Assembly: GCA_013811715.1 (NCBI GenBank)
Contig: JACCUS010000076.1
Location: 1-6,845 of the forward strand
Length of the DNA: 6,845 bases
DNA from: Nocardioidaceae bacterium
Lineage (GTDB): Bacteria; Actinomycetota; Actinomycetes; Propionibacteriales; Nocardioidaceae
Reading direction: 5' to 3'
How positions within the stretch are numbered: position 1 is the first letter of the stretch; each line of letters begins with the position of its first letter. Below, one piece after another: positions 1 through 5,983 of the stretch. The position numbers were made by a program, and so were the translations under genes. The notes under the pieces were generated by a model. That model ran no database searches. It saw only the letters and a program-made list of their open reading frames with translations, and was not told the DNA's origin.

Positions 1-5
1 CCCGA

Positions 6-38
6 CAGACGACGGTGCTTGTGACCACGCGTCGTCTG
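6..38. terminator. Hairpin downstream of the DinB gene, possible terminator
   Basis: CAGACGACG at 6-14 is an exact inverted repeat of CGTCGTCTG at 30-38. GTG at 15-17 can extend the stem against CAC at 26-28 if G29 bulges, giving about 12 pairs and an 8-base loop. It lies 86 bp past the DinB stop codon. No T-run follows on either strand, so a classical intrinsic terminator is not shown. Actinobacterial terminators often lack the U-tail, so termination is an inference from position and stem only. Confidence 0.35.
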
Positions 39-46
39 ATCCAGAT

Positions 47-80
47 GGGCCATGGCGAATTACTCGAAAGGGCCATGGCG
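47..80. repeat. Two copies of an 11-bp direct repeat, each with a GCCATGGC palindrome
   Basis: GGGCCATGGCG occurs exactly at 47-57 and again at 70-80, a 23-bp period. Each copy contains the 8-bp palindrome GCCATGGC. The 12 bases between the copies are AT-richer than the surroundings. The arrangement could be a paired protein-binding site or a small tandem duplication. Nothing in the sequence decides between these. Confidence 0.45.
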
Positions 81-123
81 ATGTCCGGGTTGCGCGAAGA
101 TTCACCGTCGCTGGATGGCCGCG

Positions 124-657
124 CTAGCCGGCACGCTCCGCGAGGCCACGGACGTACGCCGCCTGACCGAGGTGCTGCAGGCAGTCGCCGAGCAGGCTGA
201 CCAGCCGGACGCCGACGGTCACCGGCGGGTCCCACGAGGCGTCGACGACGCGTGCCAGCTCGTCGGCGGGCAGGCTGCCGACGTACGCAAGACAGCGTTC
301 GTGAACGTCGCCGTGGTAGCCGTCGAGTAACCCGGCCGTCACCCGGACCTCCCCCACCTCGTCGCTGCCCTGCCCGTAGCCGGTGGCCGACTCGTCGAAC
401 GGGAGTGCGAAGCGGTCCCGCCATCCCGCGGCCGTCCAGCGCTGCTCGTCACGGGCGAGGTCGCTGACGTGGTCGTCTTGGACCCGCGTCAGATGCCACA
501 CCAGCCAGGAGACCGTGTTGGCCTCGGAGTCGGGGCGGTACGTCGCCACCTCCTCAGCGAGACCGTCGCACAGGTCTTGAACCAGCTCCCGGACGCGTCC
601 GAACGAGTCGGCGAGGATCACCTCGGCGGCGTGGTTTCTTGGGTCTTCGTTGGCCAT
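124..657 (-). CDS. DinB/DUF664 family protein (putative metal-dependent, possibly thiol-transferase-like)
   Basis: A 177-residue cytosolic protein whose size fits the DinB-like four-helix-bundle superfamily. The segment SWLVWHLTRVQDDH (residues 50-63) and the C-terminal HLGQAAYVRG (162-171) match the conserved pattern of the DUF664/DinB group. His55, His63 and His162 are the likely metal-binding triad. In actinobacteria related proteins include mycothiol-dependent enzymes such as maleylpyruvate isomerase and bacillithiol/mycothiol S-transferases. The substrate here cannot be read from sequence. The ATG at 657 is chosen because the strong site AAGGAGGAGGA lies 4 bases upstream; the frame stays open further upstream, but only as an antibiased read of the dusB end. 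It is the last gene of the minus-strand run, 88 bp after dusB, with an inverted repeat in the gap, so it may have its own promoter. Family confidence is high and function low. Confidence 0.85.
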   Translation of the reverse strand: MANEDPRNHAAEVILADSFGRVRELVQDLCDGLAEEVATYRPDSEANTVSWLVWHLTRVQDDHVSDLARDEQRWTAAGWRDRFALPFDESATGYGQGSDEVGEVRVTAGLLDGYHGDVHERCLAYVGSLPADELARVVDASWDPPVTVGVRLVSLLGDCLQHLGQAAYVRGLAERAG

Positions 658-661
658 GCTG

Positions 662-672
662 TCCTCCTCCTT
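662..672 (-). promoter_or_regulatory. Strong ribosome binding site of the DinB gene
   Basis: Read on the minus strand this is AAGGAGGAGGA, four bases before the ATG at 657. It is the best Shine-Dalgarno match in the window and fixes the DinB start, ruling out the longer upstream open frame. Its strength contrasts with the weak or absent sites of dusB and the lipoprotein gene. Confidence 0.8.
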
Positions 673-678
673 GCCGTG

Positions 679-734
679 AAGTGCGGGAAACTCGCTGCGG
701 ATCTGGGGGCGAGAGCGACAGCTTTCCCGCATTT
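679..734. repeat. Long inverted repeat in the dusB-DinB spacer (terminator or operator)
   Basis: AAGTGCGGGAAA at 679-690 faces TTTCCCGCATTT at 723-734. The inner 9 bp TGCGGGAAA/TTTCCCGCA are exact. A second nested pair, TCGCT (692-696) with AGCGA (714-718), can extend the stem, leaving a 17-base loop. On the minus (coding) strand the structure lies 11 bp after the dusB stop and just before the DinB ribosome binding site, with no U-run after it. It could end the dusB transcript, act in the DinB leader RNA, or be a two-half-site operator (the exact arms start 41 bp apart, near four helical turns). Confidence 0.55.
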
Positions 735-745
735 GGCGGGCGCTG

Positions 746-1897
746 TCAGCCGCCGGAGATGCCAATCTCGGCCCCGGGGTCGACCGCCGGGTCGTCGCGG
801 GTGGCCAGCCAGCCGGCGGGCAGCGCCACCCGCCGTGGGTTGCCCTGCCGGCCGCGGGGCCTGCCCAGCTCGGCGACCGGGAATGCCTCGGTCGGGTCGA
901 GCCGGCCGAGCAGCCCATCGAGGACGGTGAGAGTGTCCACCAGCCCCAGCGACTGGCGGAGCTCTCCGCCGGCCGCGAAGCCCTTGAGGTACCAGGGTAT
1001 GTGCTTTCGGAACTCCTTACAGCCGCGTTCCTCGCCCATGTACTGCGCAAGAAGCTCGGCGTGCCGGCGCATCATCACCGCAACCTCACCCAGCATCGGC
1101 AGCGCGGGTGGTACGCCGTTGGCGAAGGCGGCCGCCAGGTCGCGGAAGAGCCACGGCCGACCGAGGCAGCCGCGCCCCACGACCACACCGGCGCAGCCCG
1201 TCTGCTCCATCATCTGTAGCGCGTCCGCCGCCTCCCAGATGTCGCCGTTGCCCAGCACGGGGATGTCCACGTGGTCGACGAGCGCACCGATCGCGGACCA
1301 GTCGGCCCGACCCGAATAGTGCTGCGCCGCGGTTCGAGCGTGCAGGGCGATGGCCGCGCATCCGGACTCCTGGGCGATGTGGCCGGCTTCGAGGAATGTC
1401 AAGTGGTGTTCGTCGATCCCTTTGCGCGTCTTCATGGTGACCGGTACGCCGTAGGACGCCGCTGCCGTGACCGTGGCTTCGAGGATCGAGCCGAGCAGCC
1501 GGCGCTTCCACGGCAGGGCGGCGCCGCCTCCTTTTCGGGTGACCTTCGGGACCGGGCAGCCGAAGTTCAAGTCGATATGAGCGACGCCGTACTCGCTGCA
1601 CAAGATCGTGGCCGCCGTTGCCATGTGGCGCGGGTCCACGCCGTACAGCTGCACCGACCTGACCTGCTCATGCGGGTCGAAGACGAGCATGTCGAGCGTC
1701 GTCTCGTCCCTCTCGACCAGCCCCCGGCTGGTGATCATCTCGCAGACGTACAGGCCGGCACCCTGCTCGCGGCACAGCGACCGGAACGCGGCGTTGGTGA
1801 CCCCTGCCATCGGCGCGAGTACGACGGGTGGGCTGAGCTCGAGCGGCCCCAGTCGCAGGGGTGCGCCCAGCAGGTCGAGCGTCGGAGTGGTGGCCAT
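746..1897 (-). CDS. dusB: tRNA-dihydrouridine synthase B
   Basis: FMN-dependent enzyme that reduces specific uridines of tRNA to dihydrouridine using NADPH; cytosolic. The 383-residue protein has the full Dus fold signature: the FMN-binding N-terminus LAPMAGVTNAAFR (27-39), the active-site loop DLNFGCPVPKV (109-119) with catalytic Cys114, RKGGGAALPWKR (121-132), MKTRKGID (155-162), LHARTAAQHYSG (185-196) and the phosphate-binding segments VLGNGDIWEAADA (214-226) and GVVVGRGCLGRPW (237-249). A C-terminal helical RNA-binding domain follows (about 260-335). This layout and length match the DusB/NifR3 subfamily common in actinobacteria. The start ATG lies 3 bp after the lipoprotein stop codon, in the same frame, with no clear Shine-Dalgarno sequence, so translation may depend on coupling to the upstream gene. 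An inverted repeat follows the stop. The exact target position in tRNA (U17 in E. coli DusB) is not shown by sequence. Confidence 0.95.
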   Translation of the reverse strand: MATTPTLDLLGAPLRLGPLELSPPVVLAPMAGVTNAAFRSLCREQGAGLYVCEMITSRGLVERDETTLDMLVFDPHEQVRSVQLYGVDPRHMATAATILCSEYGVAHIDLNFGCPVPKVTRKGGGAALPWKRRLLGSILEATVTAAASYGVPVTMKTRKGIDEHHLTFLEAGHIAQESGCAAIALHARTAAQHYSGRADWSAIGALVDHVDIPVLGNGDIWEAADALQMMEQTGCAGVVVGRGCLGRPWLFRDLAAAFANGVPPALPMLGEVAVMMRRHAELLAQYMGEERGCKEFRKHIPWYLKGFAAGGELRQSLGLVDTLTVLDGLLGRLDPTEAFPVAELGRPRGRQGNPRRVALPAGWLATRDDPAVDPGAEIGISGG

Positions 1898-1900
1898 GCG

Positions 1901-2509
1901 TCAGCGCACCGTCCATGCGATCGGTTCGGGCTTGCCCGGCCTCCAGTGCACCTCGCGGATCTTGCCGTGCCTGGGTGCGAGCATCACCATGCACACACGT
2001 GCCCGATCACCCTTGCCGAACTTCTCGGGCAGCGGCTCATGGTCGCAGCGGCCGAAGGTCGTGCCGAACTCGACCGGCGGCACCACCAGTTTGTCGGAGA
2101 CCTTCCCGTACAGGGTGATCGGCTGCCGCGACAGATCCCCGGTGCCGGTGTTCCTGACTCGCGCGGAGACGTAGTAGACCGTCGATCGTCTGGCCGGCGC
2201 GTTGAGGTTGAAGCGCTTCAGGTCCTTGATCTTGCCCTCCCTGACTTTCGTCACCGTCAGGCTGATCCGCGAGTCGTGCCTGGGGTTCGCCCGGTAACGC
2301 ACCACGGCTGTCCTACCTATGTCGAGCTCAGTGCCAGGCGAGGTGGTGCCGTTCCGCAACGTGCTGCTGTCCTTCGTCGGCGACGGCAGAGTGTCGTTGC
2401 CGGCGCTCTCGGGCAGGCTGTTCGAACATCCGGCGAGCAGCAAGACGGCGGCCGCGGCGGCAGCGGTCGCCATCCGCCTCGCGCGCATGCGGAAGCTCAG
2501 GTCAGACAC
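1901..2509 (-). CDS. Predicted secreted lipoprotein, unknown function
   Basis: A 202-residue protein with a lipoprotein signal peptide: a basic n-region with several Arg (8-12), a hydrophobic stretch rich in Ala and Leu (13-26) and the lipobox LLAG-C with Cys28 as the expected lipidated residue. A Ser/Thr/Pro/Gly-rich linker (29-62) leads to a likely beta-sandwich domain (about 65-202) with patterns such as RISLTVTKVREGKI and YYVSARVRNTGTG. Those resemble the immunoglobulin-like DUF4352 type of actinobacterial surface lipoproteins, though I cannot assign the family firmly. Cys155 and Cys173 could form a disulfide outside the membrane. The start is uncertain: GTG at 2509 is the longest, while ATGs at 2488 and 2473 would shorten the n-region; none has a strong ribosome binding site. 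It lies 57 bp after the peptidase gene and 3 bp before dusB, so co-transcription is likely. No role in peptide processing or tRNA modification can be inferred beyond proximity. Confidence 0.8.
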   Translation of the reverse strand: MSDLSFRMRARRMATAAAAAAVLLLAGCSNSLPESAGNDTLPSPTKDSSTLRNGTTSPGTELDIGRTAVVRYRANPRHDSRISLTVTKVREGKIKDLKRFNLNAPARRSTVYYVSARVRNTGTGDLSRQPITLYGKVSDKLVVPPVEFGTTFGRCDHEPLPEKFGKGDRARVCMVMLAPRHGKIREVHWRPGKPEPIAWTVR

Positions 2510-2566
2510 AGCCGACCATTGTGCCGGTTCCGGGCAAGTCGCAAGGCGGCGGGTAAGCGGCTGCCC

Positions 2567-4528
2567 TCACGGGTGCTGGAGGTTGTCGATCGTCACGGGC
2601 TCGACCGGATCGGCGAGTTCGAAGCCGAAGACCCGGCCGTAGAAGTAGAGCTCCGCCTCGGCCGTCCGCTTGATGGTCTCGGCCCTGAGGAAGCCGTGAC
2701 CCTCGCCCTCGAACATCAACAGCGCCACCGGCACCCCCTCGGCCCGGACCGCGTCCGCCATGTCCTGCGCCTGGGCGGGCGGGACCACCTTGTCCTCGGC
2801 CCCCTGAAACAAGATCATCGGGCAGTCGAGCCGCTCCAGGTGATGGATCGGCGAGCGCTCCACGTACCGGTCCCTGGCCTCGGGGTAGGGGCCCACGAGG
2901 CTGTCGAGGTAGCGCGACTCGAACTTGTGGGTGTCTCGGGCCAGCGTCTCCAGGTCTGCCACCCCGAAGTGGCTGGCCCCCGCTTGGAACACGTCGGTGA
3001 AGGCCAGCGCGCACAAGGTCGTGTACCCCCCGGCACTCCACCCCCGGATCGCCAGCCGAGCCGGGTCGACCCTGCCCTGCACGGCGAGTGCCGTTGCTCC
3101 AGCGGCACAGTCGGCGACGTCGACGATCCCCCACTTGCCGAGCAGCCTCTCGCGGTACTCGCGCCCGTGTCCGGTGCTGCCGCCGTAGTTGACGTCGAGA
3201 ACGGCGAACCCGCGGCTGGTCCAGTACTGCACGCCGAGGTTGAACCCGGGAACCGTCATGCCCGTCGGCCCGCCGTGCGAATGGACGAGCAGTGGTGGCA
3301 GCTCGCCTGCTGGAGCCTCGAACTCGGCATTCGTCGGCGGGTAGAGGAAGCCGTGCACCACCTCGCCGTTGGCATTCCGCCACTCCACGGGCTCACATCG
3401 GCTGACGGAACCGGCGGCGAACTCCATGTTCGTGGACCGGCGCATGGCCTGGGCGCCATGGCCGGTCAAGCTCAGCCGCACGATCGACGACGGCGAAGCG
3501 GGGTGGGAGGCGATGAAGACGGCGAAGTCGCCGCTGGACCGAACCGAGTCATAGGAAGTCGACTCCGTCTCGACCGGCGACAGGCTTGCGCTGCCCGGGT
3601 CGAGGAGGCCCAGCCGGCCGAAGCCCTGCTCCGTCCAGGTGCACAGCAATAGGTGATCATCGGTGAAGTCGTAGCCGGAAAGGCCCAGCCGGCCCGGGGA
3701 CCTGCCGAAATCCGCCTCCATCGGCAGCAGCGCAACGGTCTCGACCTCCCGTTCGCCGACATCGACGGCGTACAAGTTCCACCATCCGGTGCGATCGGAT
3801 AAGAAGACCAGCTGGCCGTCGGGCGCCCACCGCGGATTGCCGATCGCCTCCCGAGGCCCACCGGCGACCTGCCGCTCGTCGCTGAGCCCGCCCTGCTCGT
3901 CGAGCCGCCCGGCCCACAGCGCCGACCCGTCCCACGGCATGTTCGGGTGGTCCCAGGTGACCCAGGCCAGCCGTCGCCCATCGGTGTCGAGCTCGGGTGA
4001 CGAGACGAAGTCGGAGCCGCTGACCAGGACCCGACCACCGTCGTCGTTCGAGCCGTCGAGCCGCAGCCCAACGAGGGTGTTCACCGGCTCCTCGTGCGTG
4101 GGGTCGTGGTCCTCGCGCACGCAGATGACGAGCCGCCGGCCACTGTCGATGCGCAGGTCGCCGTAGCGCAGGTCCCCGACCGGCGAGATTGGCGTCGGCT
4201 CGGCCTGCTCGGCGGCGTCGACTCGATAGATCCGCTGGTCGGACTCGTTCACGAACACGACGAGGCCATCGTGTACAGCGTAGGCGCCACCGCCGTACTC
4301 GTGCACACGCGACCGCACGTCGAAAGGGGCCGGCGTGACGTCTGCACAGCCGCCGTCAGCGGTGCGTCGCACCAGCACGGACCGGCCCGACTCGGCGGGG
4401 CGCAGCTCGAGCCAGTAGACGTCGGCACCGTCGAGGCAGCACTCAGCCAGACCGACGATGTCGGCCGTGAGCGACTCAGCGGTGAAGGGCGAGCACCAAG
4501 ACCCGGCTGGCGCGATCGGTGGGCTCAT
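2567..4528 (-). CDS. S9-family (prolyl oligopeptidase-type) serine peptidase
   Basis: A 653-residue peptidase of clan SC, close to the dipeptidyl-peptidase/acylaminoacyl-peptidase group. Residues about 20-370 form the expected beta-propeller, with repeat-like segments such as NPRWAPDGQLVFLSDRTGWWNLY (231-253). Residues about 385-640 are the alpha/beta-hydrolase domain. The catalytic triad is visible: Ser498 in GWSAGGY, Asp579 in GAEDKVVP and His611 in EGHGF; HGGPTG (418-423) supplies the oxyanion region. The family cleaves short peptides, often after Pro or from N-acylated ends; the substrate here is unknown. There is no signal peptide, so it is probably cytosolic. The N-terminus GSWCSPFTAESL fits the family, supporting the ATG at 4528, which is 29 bp after the glyS stop. 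That ATG sits in the loop of a 7-bp hairpin (listed separately), so translation may be limited or coupled to glyS. The gene looks intact. Confidence 0.93.
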   Translation of the reverse strand: MSPPIAPAGSWCSPFTAESLTADIVGLAECCLDGADVYWLELRPAESGRSVLVRRTADGGCADVTPAPFDVRSRVHEYGGGAYAVHDGLVVFVNESDQRIYRVDAAEQAEPTPISPVGDLRYGDLRIDSGRRLVICVREDHDPTHEEPVNTLVGLRLDGSNDDGGRVLVSGSDFVSSPELDTDGRRLAWVTWDHPNMPWDGSALWAGRLDEQGGLSDERQVAGGPREAIGNPRWAPDGQLVFLSDRTGWWNLYAVDVGEREVETVALLPMEADFGRSPGRLGLSGYDFTDDHLLLCTWTEQGFGRLGLLDPGSASLSPVETESTSYDSVRSSGDFAVFIASHPASPSSIVRLSLTGHGAQAMRRSTNMEFAAGSVSRCEPVEWRNANGEVVHGFLYPPTNAEFEAPAGELPPLLVHSHGGPTGMTVPGFNLGVQYWTSRGFAVLDVNYGGSTGHGREYRERLLGKWGIVDVADCAAGATALAVQGRVDPARLAIRGWSAGGYTTLCALAFTDVFQAGASHFGVADLETLARDTHKFESRYLDSLVGPYPEARDRYVERSPIHHLERLDCPMILFQGAEDKVVPPAQAQDMADAVRAEGVPVALLMFEGEGHGFLRAETIKRTAEAELYFYGRVFGFELADPVEPVTIDNLQHP

Positions 4529-4537
4529 AGGCCCACC
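4518..4537 (-). promoter_or_regulatory. Hairpin enclosing the start codon of the S9 peptidase gene
   Basis: In the mRNA sense GGUGGGC (4537-4531) pairs perfectly with GCCCACC (4524-4518), six G-C pairs and one A-U. The loop CUAUGA holds the AUG. The only Shine-Dalgarno-like bases, GGGUGGG, are partly inside the stem. The repeat is plain in the sequence; an effect on translation is inferred. Ribosomes finishing glyS 29 bp upstream could melt it. Confidence 0.5.
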
Positions 4538-4557
4538 CTGCCATAGCCTTCACCGCG

Positions 4558-5946
4558 CTAGCAGCCCACGAGGCGCTCGGCGAAGTAGGCCGTGGCCTGG
4601 TCGATCCCGATGCGCTCTTGCTTCATCGTGTCACGTTCGCGCACCGTCACGGCGTTGTCGTCGAGGGTCTCGAAGTCGACGGTCAGGCAGTACGGCGTTC
4701 CGATCTCGTCTTGCCTTCGGTAGCGCCGGCCGATGGCGCCTGCGTCGTCGAAGTCGACGTTCCAGGCCTGCCGCAGTTCCGCGGCGAGCCCCTTGGCCTT
4801 CGGCGACAGGTCGGTGTTGCGCGACAGCGGCAGCACCGCGACCTTGACCGGAGAGAGGCGCGGGTCAAGGCGCAGCACGGTGCGCTTGTCGACGCCGCCC
4901 TTGGCGTTGGGCGCCTGGTCGGTGGCGTAGGCGTCGATCAGGAAGGCCATCAGCGACCGGGTCAGACCTGCCGCTGGCTCCACGACGTACGGCGTCCAGC
5001 GGTCGCCGCTCGCCTGGTCGAAGTAGGAGAGGTCCTGCCCGGAGAACCTGCTGTGCTGGGTCAGGTCGTAGTCGGTGCGGTTCGCGATGCCCTCCAGCTC
5101 GTCGAACTCGCGGCCGGGGAGGTTGAACCGGTACTCGATGTCGACGGTGCGGGTGGAGTAGTGTGACCGCTTCTCCGGCGGATGTTCGCGGTGGCGCAGG
5201 TTGTCGCGGTCGATCCCCAGACCGACGTACCAGTCGGTGCGCAGGTCGATCCAGGTCTGGTGCCACTCCTCGTCGGTGCCCGGCTGGACGAAGAACTCCA
5301 TCTCCATCATCTCGAACTCACGGGTCCGGAAGATGAAGTTGCCCGGCGTGATCTCGTTGCGGAACGCCTTGCCGGTCTGGGCGATCCCGAACGGCGGCTT
5401 CTTGCGGGCGGAGTTCATCACGTTGGCGAAGTTGAGGAAGATGCCCTGGGCGGTCTCGGGCCGCAGGTAGTGCAGCCCGCTCTCGTCCTCGACGACGCCG
5501 AGGTAGGTCTTGAGCATCCCGCTGAACTGCCGCGGCGCCGTCCAGGCGCCGCGGGTGCCGCAGTTAGGGCAGGCGATGTCGGCAAGCGGGACGTCGTCGG
5601 GGTTGTCGATGCCCTTCTTCGCCGCCACCGCCTCCTGGAGATGGTCCGCGCGGAACCGCTTGTTGCAGCTTTGGCACTCGGTGAGGGGGTCGGTGAACGC
5701 CTCCAGATGGCCCGAGGCCTCCCACGTCTTGGTCGGCAAGATCACCGACGAGTCGAGCCCGACCACGTCGTCGCGTGCCGTCACCGTGGAGCGCCACCAC
5801 TGACGCTTGATGTTCTCCTTGAGCTCGACGCCGAGCGGGCCGTAGTCCCAGGCGGAGCGGGTGCCCCCGTAGATCTCACCGGTCGGGTAGACGAACCCGC
5901 GACGCTTGGCGAGGTTGACGATGAGATCGTTTCGGTCGGCAGGCAT
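4558..5946 (-). CDS. glyS: Glycyl-tRNA synthetase (single-chain, homodimeric type)
   Basis: Class II aminoacyl-tRNA synthetase that charges tRNA-Gly with glycine using ATP; cytosolic and essential where it is the only GlyRS. The protein is 462 residues, about the size of the mycobacterial enzyme, and belongs to the alpha-2 type, not the alpha2-beta2 type of E. coli. Visible parts are the N-terminal RRGFVYPTGEIYGG (15-28), a motif 1 region near 64-80, a probable zinc-binding insertion with Cys91/Cys94 and Cys126/Cys129, LRPETAQGIFLNF (161-173), motif 2 around FRNEITPGNFIFRTREFE (195-212), motif 3 around GLTRSLMAFL (327-336) and an anticodon-binding domain (about 365-462) beginning PVKVAVLPLSRN. 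The ATG at 5946 is chosen because the conserved N-terminus begins there and GGAG lies 5 bases upstream; the frame is open to 6123, but that part is antisense-like and overlaps the ABM gene. It lies 37 bp after the ABM gene and 29 bp before the peptidase gene. Confidence 0.97.
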   Translation of the reverse strand: MPADRNDLIVNLAKRRGFVYPTGEIYGGTRSAWDYGPLGVELKENIKRQWWRSTVTARDDVVGLDSSVILPTKTWEASGHLEAFTDPLTECQSCNKRFRADHLQEAVAAKKGIDNPDDVPLADIACPNCGTRGAWTAPRQFSGMLKTYLGVVEDESGLHYLRPETAQGIFLNFANVMNSARKKPPFGIAQTGKAFRNEITPGNFIFRTREFEMMEMEFFVQPGTDEEWHQTWIDLRTDWYVGLGIDRDNLRHREHPPEKRSHYSTRTVDIEYRFNLPGREFDELEGIANRTDYDLTQHSRFSGQDLSYFDQASGDRWTPYVVEPAAGLTRSLMAFLIDAYATDQAPNAKGGVDKRTVLRLDPRLSPVKVAVLPLSRNTDLSPKAKGLAAELRQAWNVDFDDAGAIGRRYRRQDEIGTPYCLTVDFETLDDNAVTVRERDTMKQERIGIDQATAYFAERLVGC

Positions 5947-5957
5947 GGAGTCTCCAT
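5945..5957 (-). promoter_or_regulatory. glyS ribosome binding site within a 13-base palindrome
   Basis: ATGGAG-T-CTCCAT on the plus strand is a perfect inverted repeat around one base. In the mRNA it covers the GGAG site (5955-5952) and the first two bases of the AUG (5946-5945). A stem AUGGA/UCCAU with a three-base loop could compete with ribosome binding. The site confirms the glyS start; the fold itself is short and weak. Confidence 0.45.
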
Positions 5958-5983
5958 CCGGCTGGCGGTCGGCGGGCGGTCCG

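Larger units (their letters stand above)
1..123. other. Left-edge stretch without a supported gene
   Basis: This is the sequence downstream of the DinB gene's stop codon. Short open frames exist on both strands and run off the left edge or into the DinB gene. None has a recognisable ribosome binding site or a protein I recognise. The plus-strand frame that begins near base 15 and continues antisense through the DinB 3' end could be the tail of a convergent gene, but I cannot support that. The stretch does contain an inverted repeat (6-38) and an 11-bp direct repeat (47-80), listed separately. Confidence 0.5.

Noticed and set aside
15..330. Two plus-strand open frames starting at 15 and 52
   Set aside because: They run antisense into the well-supported DinB gene and have no ribosome binding site. 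The first 100 bases read fairly like protein, so a convergent gene tail cannot be fully excluded without the left flank.
658..1050. Upstream extension of the DinB frame into the dusB 3' end
   Set aside because: The extension reads as Arg/Ser/Pro low-complexity sequence, overlaps dusB in another frame, and the strong ribosome binding site at 662-672 sets the start at 657.
1271..3652. A 793-codon open frame on the plus strand, antisense to dusB, the lipoprotein and the peptidase gene
   Set aside because: All three minus-strand genes share the same frame modulo 3, and this antisense frame puts its first codon position opposite their G/C-rich third position. Stop codons need a T there, so stops are suppressed. 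The product is an Arg/Gly/Pro/Val-rich read with no recognisable domain, while the sense genes are well conserved families.
5947..5983. T-box or other glycine-responsive leader before glyS
   Set aside because: The gap is only 37 bp, and the 109-bp region before the ABM gene is also too short for a T-box; no T-box sequence is seen.
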